A stretch of DNA of 64,000 nt from Adiantum capillus-veneris (taxonomy: Eukaryota; Streptophyta; Polypodiopsida; Polypodiales; Pteridaceae): NCBI GenBank assembly GCA_014529385.2, contig CM043960.1:71461410-71525409 (forward strand), written 5' to 3'. This document shows, one piece after another, positions 43,766 through 56,330 of the stretch (positions are counted from its first letter, which is position 1; the number at the start of each line of letters is the position of its first letter). The notes below the pieces were generated by a model, which had not been told where the DNA came from, did not search any database, and worked only from the letters and a program-made list of their open reading frames with translations. The position numbers were made by a program, and so were the translations under genes.

Positions 43766-45362
43766 TGTCATAAAATCTAATATCTAACCAACCCAAATGA
43801 TTTTCTCATATTAAATTGATCACTTAATGTGGGAGAATAAACGGGAACAAGTGTTAAGATATAGATATGTGCTTATAGATCTATCTCAACACGGGGCCAC
43901 TAGTAAAGGGGCCCAAATGAGAGATGGTCTATCAAAGAGAAAGGCTAACCAATGGAGCATAAGATCTTAGGGTTAGCACCATTGAAGACCTCCAATAATG
44001 TGTGTAAAAGTCCTTTGACCTTAGGTAAGCTAGGGTTGAGCTTGAGGCGGGAACCCGGCCCAAGCTCGAGGTGCTTGTTGTGCTTGAGGTGCTTGTCATG
44101 CTTGAGGTGCTTGATTAAGGTGCTTGACCTGCTACATGCTTGAGGTGCTTGACTTGCTACTTGATTAAGGTGCTCGAGGTGCTTTGACATGCTTGCCTGA
44201 GATGCTTGTGGGAACACCCCTAGTTCAAGTGCATTGTCATGCTTGATGACTAAGGTGCTTGAGCACCAAAAGTCAAAAGTATCCCTACAAGAGGGGGGGC
44301 GAGCCCTTTTCCTAGGGGATAGAGAGAGAACACACACTCACACACACAAGGAAGGCCCAAGCTTGAAGAGGCAGCAGGGACACATGTCAGGCCCCTACCT
44401 ATGTTACCTTCATGAGATGCCTGAAGCCTATTGGTTGGCCACCCAAGGGGTTCAATAGTAATTTAGGAGATTTAAATAATTGATTTAGCATTTATCTAGT
44501 CCTCTCTCTCAAAGGGGAAAGGGGGACACTTGTCTCAAGGCTACCCCTACTGCTTGTAATGCCTCCTGCTTATGATTGGCTAGGCCTGGAGGGGTCCAAT
44601 GAGCTTCAAGCATGAGCTACAAGGAGGGGTCGACCCAAGCAATCTAGGGGGTTGCTTAGGGGGTATACTCACCCACACACACTCACAAACACTCTCATTG
44701 TGTACTATGCAAAGTGCAAGAGCTCCCTCTCCAAGCAAGTAGAGGTTGAGAGCCTACACCAACACTCTTGGCTATGGAGTGCAAATCCAACCAAGAGCCA
44801 TGCTTCAATGCTTAAGCTTGCCATCTCCTTCTTCTTCATTACTATGCTATTATGTATGCTAGCAACAAGAGTTATGATAAGTGAGGAACTAATTCTTTCT
44901 CCTACGAAATGTTTCTCCTTCCTATTCTCTACCCTCATTCCCCGCTAGCTCTCTCCACCTTCGAAGGTGTTTGAGGTCTTGGGACTGAGGCTTGGGATAG
45001 CTAAAGCTTTCTTAAAGTTTATGTTATGTTTGTGATGCATGAAGCTTTCCATCTTCATTGCATCACCTAGGTCACAAGGAACACAAAGACTGTATTGTAA
45101 CAAGTCTCTCTTAATGGGAGAAATCATAATACAAATGCCTATTGGAGGGGGGACGGGCTCCACATAAATCCGGTCCTCAACTATTGTCATGCTCTCTAAA
45201 TTCTCTCTCTTGCAAAAGTATTGTTTATGCCAAGTTAACTAATTGCTATGATTATGTTGCTATCTTCAATTATGTTCACCTGTTATGCTCACAAAGTTAT
45301 TTCTCAAAAGTACTCTCATTAATTTCCGCTACTCTCAAGTTAAATAGGCCAATTCCATTACA
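43766..45362 (+). repeat. E-array LTR L1
   Basis: 1,597 bp, beginning TGTCATAAAATCTAAT and ending ATTCCATTACA. It is preceded by the purine tract GAGAGAGGCAA and followed by the primer site at 45364-45375. It contains a cluster of GCTTGAGGTGCTTG repeats at about 44030-44260, and GGGGTCCAATGAG near 44591, also found in element A. Confidence 0.93.
44030..44260 (+). repeat. TGCTTGAGG direct-repeat cluster in L1
   Basis: About ten variants of TGCTTGAGG, many within GAGGTGCTTG, occur in ~230 bp. The equivalent cluster in L2 is at about 51080-51300. Element A LTRs lack it. They may be LTR enhancer repeats. Confidence 0.85.
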
Positions 45363-45363
45363 T

Positions 45364-45375
45364 TGGTATCAGAGC
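45364..45375 (+). other. Primer binding site after L1 (initiator Met tRNA)
   Basis: TGGTATCAGAGC, the same as in element A and after L2 (52405-52416). Confidence 0.95.
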
Positions 45376-45776
45376 ATTTGGTTTCTCTTTTCTTTCTTAA
45401 GAAGAGAGGTCCATAAGTAGCCTATAAATGGTTGATGTTGTTAATTATAATAGGGTAAGTGGAACTGAGATCTATTATCGGTTTTGTTGAGCCCACTATG
45501 TGGGGGATGGTGCACACCTCGGGAGCGTTGGACTTAATAACGGAGTCTTTTTAGACTTGCCTACGGCTTTACCATTATTGAGCCATAAGAAGTCCGAAAG
45601 GAGCTAGCCCTTGGCAACTCTGCTATGTTAGACCTACTCCTCTAGTCTCTATAATTAACCACTTTGAGCCGTGGGTATAGATACTTAAGAGCCGATTTTC
45701 AAAGGCTAAGAGGAGTGGCAACTAAGGTTTTGAATTGCCAAAGCATATACTAAGTACATACATAAATTTTGTTAAC

Positions 45777-47095
45777 ATGGCTGACAATAATCAAGAGAGT
45801 AGAATGAGCATTGATAGCTTTGATTTTGCACATGAAAGTGCTAATGATGATGCTCCCATGTTTGTGAATTATCTCGTCACTAGGTTGCAGCAAGCTATGG
45901 GCAACCTTGCTTTGCAAGCCAAAGTTACTCAACAACTTCGGGCTTATGGAATTTCCCTTCCTCTCCAAGTGGAGAGAGAGCTTAGGAGGCCTCTTGAAGA
46001 GACCCCCAAAAGAAGACTCTCTCCCATTGAAGAGGAGGAATCCAAAGAGCAAGAAAGCAAGGAAAGTTTAAGTTCCTCTGAAGATGTGGCTCCACGAAGA
46101 CGGCGGTCTAGACGATCGCCTAGTCCTCATCACTCTGAAAGGCAAGAGAGGAAACAAAGGAAGAAAAGGGATAGGAAGAGGTCACCCTCTTCTCCTTCTG
46201 CTTCACCTTCCTCCTCTTCCGATGAAAGTTATGGCTATTCTCCTAGAGAATACAAGAGGGGAGGACATCGCAAGTCATTTCCTGCATGGCGAATGTCACA
46301 AAAGCTAAAGAAGTTCAAGGAGGGAGGAAAGAGTATCTCTTTTCTCACCTATGATGGCACCTTCGGTGCTACCGACAAAGTGTTGGCCTTCATCCAGCAA
46401 TTTGATGCGGCCTTTGGAGATGAGGGCTTCACAGAGTCCTCCAAGCTACGCCATGTAGCTATCCACTTCCAAAAATCAGCTCGTCAATGGTGGGCTAGCC
46501 TTCGTGGAAATGGTGAAGCCCCAAAGACATGGAAAACTCTACGAGTTTCCATCATGAAGCAATTCCTTGCAAGCGATGCAAAGGACAAAGTGCTTACCGA
46601 ATGGCGCAGCTTGAAGCTCCTCTCCCATGAGTCTATCCACAAATATGTAGACAAGTTTTGGGATTTACATCTCAAGGCTACTGTTTTTCAAAAGATAGAC
46701 TTTGCCGAGCAAAGACATCAATTCTGTGAGGGATTACCTGAAGAGATGGTCACACCATGGTTGCTTCACGCATCAATTTCCATCAAGGGGCTACACGTAA
46801 TGTCAAGCCCATGGAAAAAAAAGATAAAAATGATGCAAAGGGAAAAAACAATGTTCAAAATACTTCCCAAGCCAATTCCAACAACAACAACAATCGGTCC
46901 AAGGAGAAGGGAGTTTACAAAGGTAAAAACAAACTCTCTCCTGAAGAGCTTGAAGATTTTCGCAAGGACCATAAGTGTTTCAAGTGTGGGGAGCAAGGAC
47001 ATGGCTATCGTTCTTGCCCCAAGAAGAATGCTCGCAATGAGTCTCCTAGGGCTTCTACCATCGAAGCTCCAAAAGAGGATGCTCATTGCAAATGA
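45777..47095 (+). pseudogene. E2 Gag, with deletions
   Basis: The ATG at 45777 begins MADNNQESRMSIDSFDFAHE. A basic Arg/Ser region (RRRRSRRSPSPHHSERQERK) follows, about 12 codons shorter than in E3. The gag core has FDAAFGDEGFTESSKLRH and WRSLKLLSHESIHKYVDKFW. At about 46748 a deletion relative to E3 removes the segment after LPEEM and changes the frame. The CCHC knuckle CFKCGEQGHGYRSC lies in the 46757-47095 frame, which ends at a TGA (47093-47095) where E3 has an open codon. Confidence 0.88.
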
Positions 47096-47101
47096 TCATC
47101 A

Positions 47102-47890
47102 CTTTCCTATGCTTGGGAAAAGGTAAGAGAGCATGATGACTTTATCTTGTTTGACCCTGGCTCTACTCTCAACTTCATATCAATAGGGTTGGCCACCAAG
47201 TTGGGCATTCAAGCTTTTGAGACGGGAGATATAGTAGTGGCTGATGCATCTTTCAAGGGACAACAAGCCTCCGTTACTCCCTTGATTGGGAGGTTGAGGA
47301 TTCATGTCCAAAGCTATGTCGACAAAGAAGACTTCGTCATCTCTCCTCTCCAACATGAGGATGTTATCCTAGGGGCAACATGGTTTGATCGCATGGCTGC
47401 CAACATGAAGTTCCCTGAAAGGAAAATCTACTTCACCTATAGGGGAAAGAACATGTATATAGATGCTAGTGAGTGTGGTCGCACTATTCCACTTGTAAAT
47501 CCTCTCGCTTTTGATAAGTCAATGAAGAGCTCAGTTTCTGCGTACATGATTTTTGTCAAAGAGTCTCTAAAAGATACTAATGTTTCATCAAATGTAAATA
47601 ATGGGAATCAAGAAGAGTTAGACTTGTCTAATTTTCTAAAAGGATTCCAAGATGCATTCATCGATGATATCCCTATGGACTTACCTCCAAAACGAGGGGA
47701 TGATGACCATCGCATTGATCTCCTTCCTGGAAGCTCACCACCTAACAAGCCTCCTTATCGAGTCTCACAAGCTCAACAAGAGGAGATCATGAGGCAAGTA
47801 CAAGAACTGGTAGACAAAGGGATGGTGAGGCCTGGTTCCTCTCCCTTTTGTTCTCCAGTCCTTTTAATGCAAAAAAAAGATGGTACATAG
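47102..47890 (+). pseudogene. E2 aspartic protease and RT N-terminus
   Basis: The retropepsin has FDPGSTLNFISIG at the active site and VILGATWFDRM at the C-terminal loop. A linker rich in Asn/Glu leads to DIPMDLPPKRGDD and the RT N-terminus (KGMVRPGSSPFCSPVLLMQK). The frame is cut by a TAG at 47888-47890 in the KKDGT context, at a position where element A has a Tyr codon. Apart from that stop the reading continues directly into the next feature. Confidence 0.85.
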
Positions 47891-47893
47891 CGT

Positions 47894-49606
47894 ATGTGTG
47901 TGGACTATCGAGCACTAAACCATATCACTATCAAAAACAAATTTCCCGTACCTCGGGTAGAAGATCTGTTTGATAAGCTACAAGGCTCTACCTACTTCAG
48001 TAGGATTGACCTTACGAGTGGCTATCATCAAATAAAGATAGTGGACGAAGATATCTTAAAGACCATGTTTTGCACAACGTTTGGTCTTTATGAATATCTA
48101 GTCATGCCTTTTGGCTTGACTAATGCACCAGCTATGTTCAATCGTTTGATGGAGAAAATTTTTAGACCATATGGTAAATTCACTAGAGTGTTCTTTGATG
48201 ATATCATCATCTACTCCAAGTCTTTGAAGGAACATAAGCAACATCTCCAAGTGATTTTTCAAGCATTGAGGGAGAACAAGCTTTATCTCAACCAAAAGAA
48301 GAGCGAATTCTTCCTTCAAGAGATTCAATACCTAGGTCATATTATCTCTAAAGATGGTATCCAAATGGATCCATCAAAGTTAGAGGTAATAAAAGCATGG
48401 CCTAACCCAAGAAATCTACATGAGCTAAGAAGCTTTGTTGGTATATGCGCATACTATAGACGCTTCATAGCAAAATTCTCTCAAGTAGTAGGACCACTAC
48501 ACGACTTAACTAAGAAGAACGTTAAGTTTGTATGGACTGCTAAGGAGAAAAATTCTTTTGAAAGGCTCAAAGAGATACTTACTTCCCAACCAGTCCTCGT
48601 GCTTCCGGATCTCTCAAAGCCATTTGAGGTCCAATGTGATGGTTGTGGTGATTGCCTTGGAGCAGTTTTGCTTCAAGAAGGGCATGCCATAGCATATGAG
48701 AGCCAAAGGCTCAATATTGATGAACGAATCTTGGGCATTTATGAGAAAGAGCTTTTAGCTATTCTACATGCCCTAAACACATGGAAGCACTACCTATTGG
48801 GGACTCCATTTATCCTACGAACCGACCACCAAAGTCTCAAGTATTTCATGACGCAAACCAAGCTTTCCGACAAACAAATGAGGTGCGAAAATTTTCTTTC
48901 ACAATTTAATTTCCATATTGCTCACATAGCTGGTAAGCACAATCAAGTTGCCGATGCACTTTCACGACGACCGAAAGTTAATGCGGTGTCTATAGCTACT
49001 CAAAATGATCTATCCTCTATGATAGATGAGTATGCTACTGACCTTGACTTTAGAGACATAATGTCAGCCCTTGCTTTGGGGAAGAAAGAGGAACCATTCA
49101 CCTTGCAGGATGGTTATCTTCTCCACGGCAATAGGCTATGTGTTACCCATTCCCTTCGTGAGAAAGTTATGTATGAATCCCATGCTCCTCCATATGCGGG
49201 GCATAGAGGTATTCAACCTACTCTCCGAGGAGTAGAGACGTACTTCTATTGGCCTACCATGAAAGTGGACATACAAGAGTATGTATCAAAATGTGTAGTA
49301 TGCCAAAAGACCAAGTATGATATAGGGAAGCCACCTGGATTACTCCAGCCATTGCCTATTCCAAATTCACCATGGGAGAGTATATCCATGGATTTCATCT
49401 TTGGATTACCCAAGTCTATCCATGGGAATACAGGAATATGGACAATAGTCGACAGGTTTAGCAAGCAAGCACATTTTATTCCTGTCAAAAAGAGTATTAA
49501 GGCACATCAAATGGCAACTCTCTTCATATCTCAGATTTTCAAGCACCATGGATTACCCACATCCATCGTGTCAGATAGAGATCCTAGAATGACCAGTAAT
49601 TTTTGA
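47894..49606 (+). pseudogene. E2 RT, RNase H and integrase up to a shared stop
   Basis: A 570-codon open frame with VDYRALNHITIKNKFPVPRV, FGLTNAPAMFNRLM and FFDDIIIYS (catalytic pair intact), then full RNase H and H2C2, and integrase aspartates in SMDFIFG and SIVSDRDPRM. It ends at TGA 49604-49606, the same stop as in E1. From about 47963 it is almost identical to E1, so the two diverged very recently, yet the stop predates their separation. Confidence 0.92.
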
Positions 49607-50433
49607 AAAGGTCTCTTTGAAAATCTAGGAACAAGATTGAATTTCTCTTCGGCCTACCACCCACAAACGGATGGCCAAAGTGAGAGAGCCAATCTTACGA
49701 TACTCGATCTACTCAAGACTTATGTTACCGAAGTAGATCAACGCTCACAATGGGAAAAGTACTTACCTCTTGTAGAGTATGCCTACAATAATACTGTACT
49801 AAGTTCTACGGGAAAAGCACCTTTTGAGATCATTGAGGGAAGACCTAAAAGTCCCTTGCTACTCAAAGTACATGGGAAGATCTTCGCCGTCGATGAGTAT
49901 AGCCGTGACTTACAAGAATCTTTTCAAAAGATTAGGGAGGCTATATCCATCTCTCAACAAAGGCAAAAACCTACTACTGATAAGCACAGAAGAGCCTTAA
50001 TGTTCAAAGAAAATGATTGGGTCTTACTCAAGTTTCCTAAGGCTCGATTAAGGCAAACGACGGGCAAAAATCCTACGGGCCATCAAAAGTATTATGCTAA
50101 ACTAGCAAAAGATACTATGGTCCTTTCCAAATCTTGAAGCCCATCAATGAGACGGCTTATCAACTCAAGTTGCCCAACCATTGGCTCATACACAATGCCT
50201 TTCATGTAAGACTACTTAAGCCCTACAAAGGAGAGCCACCAACTGAACCAATCATTGAAGACCCTCCCGAAGTTGAAGACCAAGAAGAGGTGCTACTACC
50301 CAAAGCTGTCCTTCGGCATGAAGATAAGGTACTACGACATGGTAAGATTATCGGACGGTATCTTATTAAGTTCAAAAATTATCCTTTTGAAGATGCTAGA
50401 TGGATGCAAGGAGTACAGCTTAAGGGTAGATGA
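49607..50433 (+). pseudogene. E2 integrase C-terminus and chromodomain-like tail
   Basis: The third acidic integrase residue is in AYHPQTDGQSERAN. The frame continues with [20 protein letters not shown], then breaks by one lost base near 50105, where E1 is intact. The tail 50134-50433 has IHNAFHVRLLKPYKGEPPTE and GRYLIKFKNYPFEDARWM, resembling a degenerate chromodomain. E1 instead has its own break near 42884, so the two copies decayed separately here. Confidence 0.85.
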
Positions 50434-50814
50434 ACCTATGCTACATTAGAGTAAGCAAATGTAAAAATTTCTTTTAAATGACTCATGTTGTTGTCTTATA
50501 AGACTAGTCCTCTTTTTAATTGTGCACAAATTTATCTAGTATGCATGATTAGAATCATGTTTGTGATAACGACGTCTCTCAAACACCAAGTAGAATTTGT
50601 CACTCTACTTTGGGAGAATGAAATGGACTAAAGAGCAGACATGCTTGCGGCAGCTATGTCTCCCAAGCACCAAATGGATTCGTCATCCATCTTGGAAAGA
50701 TGTCGTAGGGTAAAAAGGGATCCTCTACCCGCTAAGTAAGATTGACTAAATGACTAAGGCTTTATCTCTTCTACCTCATAGTCGAGGACGACTATGATTT
50801 CAAGAGAGAGGTAA

Positions 50815-52403
50815 TGTCATAAAATCTAATATCTAACCAACCCAAATGATTTTCTCATATTAAATTGATCACTTAATGTGGGAGAATAAACGGGAACAAG
50901 TGTTAAGATATAGATATGTGCTTATAGATCTATCTCAACACGGGGCCAATAGTAAAGAGGCCCAAATGAGAGATGGTCTATCAAAGAGAAAGGCTAACGA
51001 ATGGAGCATAAGATCTTAGGGTTAGCACCATTGAAGACCTCCAATAATGTGTGTAAAAGTCCTTTGACCTTAGGTAAGCTAGGGTTGAGCTTGAGGCGGG
51101 AACCCGGCCCAAGCTCGAGGTGCTTGTCGTGCTTGAGGTGCTTGTCATGCTTGAGGTGCTTGATTAAGGTGCTTGACCTGCTACATGCTTGAGGTGCTTG
51201 ACTTGCTACTTGATTAAGGTGCTCGAGGTGCTTTGACATGCTTGCTTGAGATGCTTGTGGGAACACCCCTAGTTCAAGTGCATTGTCATGCTTGATGACT
51301 AAGGTGCTTGAGCACCAAAAGTCAAAAGTATCCCTACAAGAGGGAGGGCGAGCCCTTTTCCTAGGGGATAGAGAGAGAACACACACTCACACACACAAGG
51401 AAGGCCCAAGCTTGAAGAGGCAGCAGGGACACATGTCAGGCCCCTACCTATGTTACCTTCATGAGATGCCTGAAGCCTATTGGTTGGCCACCCATGGGGT
51501 CCAATAGTAATTTAGGAAATTTAATTAATTGATTTAGCATTTATTAGCCCTCTCTCTCAAAGGGGAAAGGGGGACACTTGTCTCAAGGCTACCCCTACTG
51601 CTTGTAATGCCTCCTGCTTATGATTGGCTAGGCCTGGAGGGGTCCAATGAGCTTCAAGCATGAGCTACAAGGAGGGGTCGACCCAAGCAATCTAGGGGGT
51701 TGCTTAGGGGGTATACTCACCCACACACACTCACAAACACTCTCATTGTGTGCTATGCAAAGTGCAAGAGCTCCCTCTCCAAGCAAGTAGAGGTTGAGAG
51801 CCTACACCAACACTCTTGGCTATGGAGTGCAAATCCAACCAAGAGCCATGCTTCAATGCTTAAGCTTGCCATCTCCTTCTTCTTCATTACTATGCTATTA
51901 TGTATGCTAGCAACAAGAGTTATGATAAGTGTAGAACTAATTCTTTCTCCTACGAAATGTTTCTTCTTCCTCTTCCCTACCCTCATTCCCTGCTAGCTCT
52001 CTCCACCTTCGAAGGTGTTTGAGGTCCTTGGACTGAGGCTTGGGATAGCTAAAGCTTTCTTCAAGTTTATGTTATGTTTGTGATGCATGAATCTTTCCAT
52101 CTTCATTGCATCACCTAGGTCACAAGGAACACAAAGACTGTATTGTAACAAGTAATGGGAGAAATCATAATACAAATGCCTCTTGGAGGGGGGACCGGCT
52201 ACACATAAATCCGGTCCTCAACTGTTGTCATGCTCTCTAAATTCTCTCTCTTGCAAAAGTATTGTTCATGCCAAGTTAACTAATTGCTATGATTATGTTG
52301 CTATCTTCAATTATGTTCACCCGTTACGCTCACAAAGTTATTTCTCAAACGTACTCTCATTAATTTCCGCTACTCTCAAGTTAAATAGGCCAATTCCATT
52401 ACA
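50815..52403 (+). repeat. E-array LTR L2
   Basis: 1,589 bp, very similar to L1 over its whole length, including the TGCTTGAGG cluster. It is preceded by GAGAGAGGTAA and followed by the primer site. A short deletion near 52153 distinguishes it from L1. Confidence 0.93.
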
Positions 52404-52817
52404 TTGGTATCAGAGCATTTGGTTTCTCTTTTCTTGCTTAAGAAAAGTGGTCCTTAAGTAGCCTATAAATGGTTGATGTTGTTAATTATAATAGGGTAAG
52501 TGGAACTGGGATGTATTATCAGTTTTGTTGAGCCCACTATGTGGGTGATGGTGCACACCTTGGGAGCTTTGGACTTAATAATGGAGTCTTTTTAGACTTG
52601 CCTACGGCTTTACCATTATTGAGCCATAAGAAGTCCGAAAGGAGCTAGCCCTTGGCAACTCTGATATGTTAGACCTACTCCTCTACTCTCTATAATTAAC
52701 CACTTCGAGTCGTGGGTGTAGATACTTAAGACCCGATTTTCAAAGGCTAAGAGGAGTGGCAACTAAGGTTTTGAATTGCCAAAGCATATACTAAGTACAT
52801 ACATAAATTTTGTTAAC

Positions 52818-54483
52818 ATGGCTGACAATAATCAAGAGAGTAGAATGAACATTGATAGCTTTGATTTTGCACATGAAGGTGCTAATAATGATGCTCCCAT
52901 GTTTGTGAATTATCTCGTCACTAGGTTGCAGCAAGCTATGGGCAACCCTGCTTTGCAAGCCGAAGTTACTCAACAACTTCGTGCTTATGGAATTTCCCTT
53001 CCTCTCCAAGAGGAGAGAGAGCTTAGGAGGCCTCTTGAAGAGACCCCAAGAGAAGACTCTCTCCCATTCAAGAGGAGGAATCCAAAGAGCAAGAAAGCAA
53101 GGAAAGTTTAAGTTTCTCTGAAGATGTGGCTCCACGAAGACGGCGGTCTAGACGATCGCCTAGTCCTCCCAAGAGGAAAAGATCAACACATAGTCCTTCT
53201 CCTCATCACTCTGAAAGGCAAGAGAGGAAACAAAGGAAGAAAAGGGATAGGAAGAGGTCACCCTCTTCTCCTTCTTCTTCACCTTCCTCCTCTTCCGATG
53301 AAAGTTATGGCTATTCTCTTAGAGAATACAAGAGGGGAGGACATCGCAAGTCATTTCCTGCATGGCGAAGGTCACAAAAGCTAAAGAAGTTCAAGGAGGG
53401 AGGAAAGAGTATCTATTTTCTCACCTATGATGGCACCTTCGGTGCTACTGACAAAGTGTTGGCCTTCATCCAGCAATTTGATGCGGCCTTTGGAGATGAG
53501 GGCTTCACAGAGTCCTCCAAGCTACGCCATGTAGCTATGCACTTACAAAAATCAGCTCGTCAATGGTGGGCTAGCCTTCGTGGAAATGGTGAAGCCCCAA
53601 AGCCATGGAAAACTCTACAAGTTTCCATTATGAAGAAATTCCTTGCAAGCGATGCAAAGGACAAAGTGCTTACCAAATGGCGCAGCTTGAAGCTCCTCTC
53701 CCATGAGTCTATCCACAAATATGTAGACAAGTTTTGGGATTTACATCTCAAGGCTACTGGTTTTCAAAAGATAGACTTTGCCGACCAAAGGCAGCAATTC
53801 TGTGCGGGATTACCTGAAGAGATGCCCGAATACATCAACTCTCAACGGCCTGGTACTATTAGCGAAGTAATGCATCACACCATGGTTGCTTCACGTATCA
53901 ATTTCCATCAAGGGGCTAGACCTAATGTCAAGCCCATGGAAAACAAAGATAAAAATGATGCAAAGGGAAAAACCAATGTTCAAAATACTTCCCAAGCTAA
54001 TTCCAACAACAACAACAATCGGTCCAAGGAGAAGGGAGTTTACAAAGGTAAAAACAAACTCTCTCCTGAAGAGATTGAAGCTTTTCGCAAGGACCATAAG
54101 TGTTTCAAGTGTGGGGAGCAAGGACATGGCTATCGTTCTTGCCCCAAGAAGAATGCTCGCAATGAGATTCCTAGGGCTTCTACCATCAAAGCTCCAAAAG
54201 AGGATGCTCATTGCAAAGGATCATCACTTTCCTATGATTGGGGAAAGGTAAGAGAGCATGATGCCTTTATCTTGTTTGACCATGGCTCTACTCTCAACTT
54301 CATATCAATAGAGTTGTCCACCAAGTTGGGCATTCAAGCTTTTGAGATGGGAGATATAGTAGTGGCTGATGCAGCTTTCAAGGGACAACAAGCCTCCGTT
54401 ACTCCCTTGATTGGGAAGCTGAGGCTTCATGTCCAAATCTATGTCGACAAAGAAGACTTCTTCATCTCTCCTCTCCAACATGA
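52818..54483 (+). pseudogene. E3 Gag and partial protease
   Basis: The ATG at 52818 (MADNNQESRMNIDSFDFAHE) opens a frame that breaks near 53046 by one missing C in a C run and stops at 53111. The rest is open from 53126: a basic region that keeps PPKRKRSTHSPSPHH (lost in E2), the full gag core with LPEEMPEYINSQRPG, the CCHC knuckle CFKCGEQGHGYRSC at about 54100-54141, and the protease start FDHGSTLNFISIEL. In that motif His replaces the Pro of the A and E2 copies (DHGS instead of DPGS). E-family sequence stops at about 54483 inside the protease, then a short TCTTCATC repeat joins the L3 tail. Confidence 0.88.
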
Positions 54484-54507
54484 GTACTCTTCTTCATCTC
54501 TTCTTCA

Positions 54508-54607
54508 TCTTCAATTATGTTCACCCGTTATGCTCACAAAGTTATTTCTCAAAAGTACTCTCATTAATTTCCGCTACTCTCAAGTTAAATAGGCCAATTC
54601 CATTACA
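54508..54607 (+). repeat. E-array LTR tail L3
   Basis: The last ~100 bp of the E LTR (ATCTTCAATTATGTTCACCC to ATTCCATTACA). The rest of this LTR and the E3 pol are deleted. The junction lies in TCTTCATC-rich sequence, compatible with a microhomology deletion. Confidence 0.88.
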
Positions 54608-54717
54608 AGTCTCAACCAAAAAACATGGAATAGACATCCTATGTGTATGGTGTATAACCCCTACAAAATGACAAGCTACAGGGCTTATGAGGTTAGCAAC
54701 TATTTCATCACAACCTT

Positions 54718-55620
54718 ATGAGCTTGCCAATGAAATTTCACCATGGATGGACATCATTTATCCATGATATATACACATGGCAAAAATATGAACCCACTAA
54801 CTCCTTTTATGGCCTCCCACCTACAAACCTCTGTTATGAAAGAAGAGATGAAGTAAAGGTCTACTCTCTCAAGAAACCCAATCACACATTTGAAGACCTG
54901 GTAGACCCAAGGGCTCCAAAGATCTGCAAGCTTTACAACCAATATTTCCATGTTTGCAGCAAGCGGCCACAAAAGTACACAATGCCTCCACATGAAATGG
55001 ATACTACAATCACTTGGGCATTGAGAAGCAGTGTGCCCAAAGAGGTGAATTACGCCCAATATCTGCATGAGTAAGTGGTCGACATGTGTACAAAAAATCC
55101 CAAGTACATTGGAGGTGGAGAAACATTGCAAAGATTGCATATGAAGACATTGGTGCAAGAGGATAGTGGGCTGCCCCACCAATCCAGAATGAGTGGTTGA
55201 AGCTAAAGCAAGACATAGAAGATGAACCACAAATAGTAGTGGCACCTCTTGTTGCCACATGGCTCCGGAGGAGGCTAGAGACTATACAAGAGGAAAAGTC
55301 TGAGGAAAGGTAAGATGGTGATGAAAAAAGAATCAAGGCCCAAAGAGACACACAACCAAGAGGTCGCTCGGATCAAGAGGTTGATCAAGCAATTCAAGGC
55401 AGAACGGGCACTCAGAGGAGACTTTGAGGAGTATTGGGTACCATGCCCAACAAGGATTGGAGGAAGCTCCTCAAGACCGTTGGAGGATCAATTCAATCAT
55501 TACATCCAAGCCTATGAAGAATTTAAAAAGGTGATCAAACAACAGAATTTAGAGCCCTTCACAATGGAGGAGGTACAAGATATTAAGAGGCAGCTGAAAG
55601 AAACGCCAAAGGCTCCTAGG
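54718..55620 (+). pseudogene. Decayed ORF X of element C, first part
   Basis: The frame 54718-55074 has KICKLYNQYFHVCSKRPQKY, TTITWALRSSVPKEVNYAQY and, after a stop, NPKYIGGGE, matching ORF X of B closely. A second piece, 55357-55615, has RIKRLIKQFKAERALRGDFE, WVPCPTRIGGSSSRP and FTMEEVQDIKRQLKE. Several stops and frame changes intervene. These conserved blocks mark the parts of X most likely under constraint when the elements were active: the central globular domain and the helix after the basic patch. Confidence 0.8.
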
Positions 55621-55639
55621 GGATTCACCATGGAAAACT

Positions 55640-56330
55640 TACCACATCATGTAAGTGCAGGGGAGAGGGGTCCTTTTACACATTACATAAGCGTATAAGT
55701 TAGCGGTAGGCCCCTAATAATTTATCTCTCAAGATTAAAAATAAGGGAGGGGGGTATCATATTTGGGGGGGGGGAACCTCACCGGGGTTGATTACTTGTA
55801 ATGATTGGTCAATGATTGTGTAGAAATCAAATGAATTTAGGGGAAGTTTTTTATCAGGTCACATCAAATTTTGCATCAAGCCGGTCATGGATAAGGGCTG
55901 ATTTGGAGCAGGTCAAGGGTTGATTTATACTAGCTTTGGATGGGTCAGAATTGGACGAGTAGCCACAGTGCAAACTGATCGGGCACATAGTTTGAAAGTC
56001 AAACTAAGACACATTGAGGGTACATCTAGTTATCAACAGAAGTGGTTCCTTAGTACATTGCCAATCACTATGCTACACACTCTTTGACTAGTTTTACTCA
56101 GTTAGATCATGTGAGACCTAAATTTTATATGTAAGATAGTTTTCTTTATTGATTGTCGTATAAACATAAAAATGGGGGTCATATTCCCTAATATGAGTCG
56201 TATATAGGGGGTTTTATCAAAGTTGCCCGCTCGTAGGTGGCGTCCCGTTTTGTATATACAGTGAATACCCTAGGCAAAGGCTCAACTCAAGAAAGGCAAA
56301 TAAGGTGAGAAAAAAAAAAGTGCAACTCCA
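55640..56330. other. Unmatched segment inside element C
   Basis: About 690 bp with no counterpart in B. It starts near a donor-like CATGTAAGTG at 55648 and contains a G run at 55765-55773. It may be an insertion or a family-specific segment. No gene seen. Confidence 0.45.

Larger units (their letters stand above)
40914..54607 (+). mobile_element. Array E: tandem Ty3/gypsy chromovirus-like elements sharing LTRs, inserted in element C
   Basis: Order: truncated pol (E1), full LTR L1, full internal region (E2), full LTR L2, gag-protease (E3, truncated), LTR tail L3. Equivalent points recur about 7,040-7,050 bp apart (LTR starts 43766 and 50815; gag starts 45777 and 52818). L1 and L2 are each followed directly by a Met-tRNA primer site, so they serve both neighbours. 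This is the product expected from unequal recombination between LTRs or internal parts. Neither outer end has a complete LTR, and no target duplication can be seen. Family E is a close relative of element A. Confidence 0.9.

Noticed and set aside
43945-44458. Leu/His-rich open frames in the E LTR (repeated at 50994-51507)
   Set aside because: They translate the TGCTTGAGG direct repeats; no protein features.
40914-45362. E1 as a separate complete element
   Set aside because: It lacks a 5' LTR, gag and the RT start, and its only LTR also serves E2, so it is part of the array.
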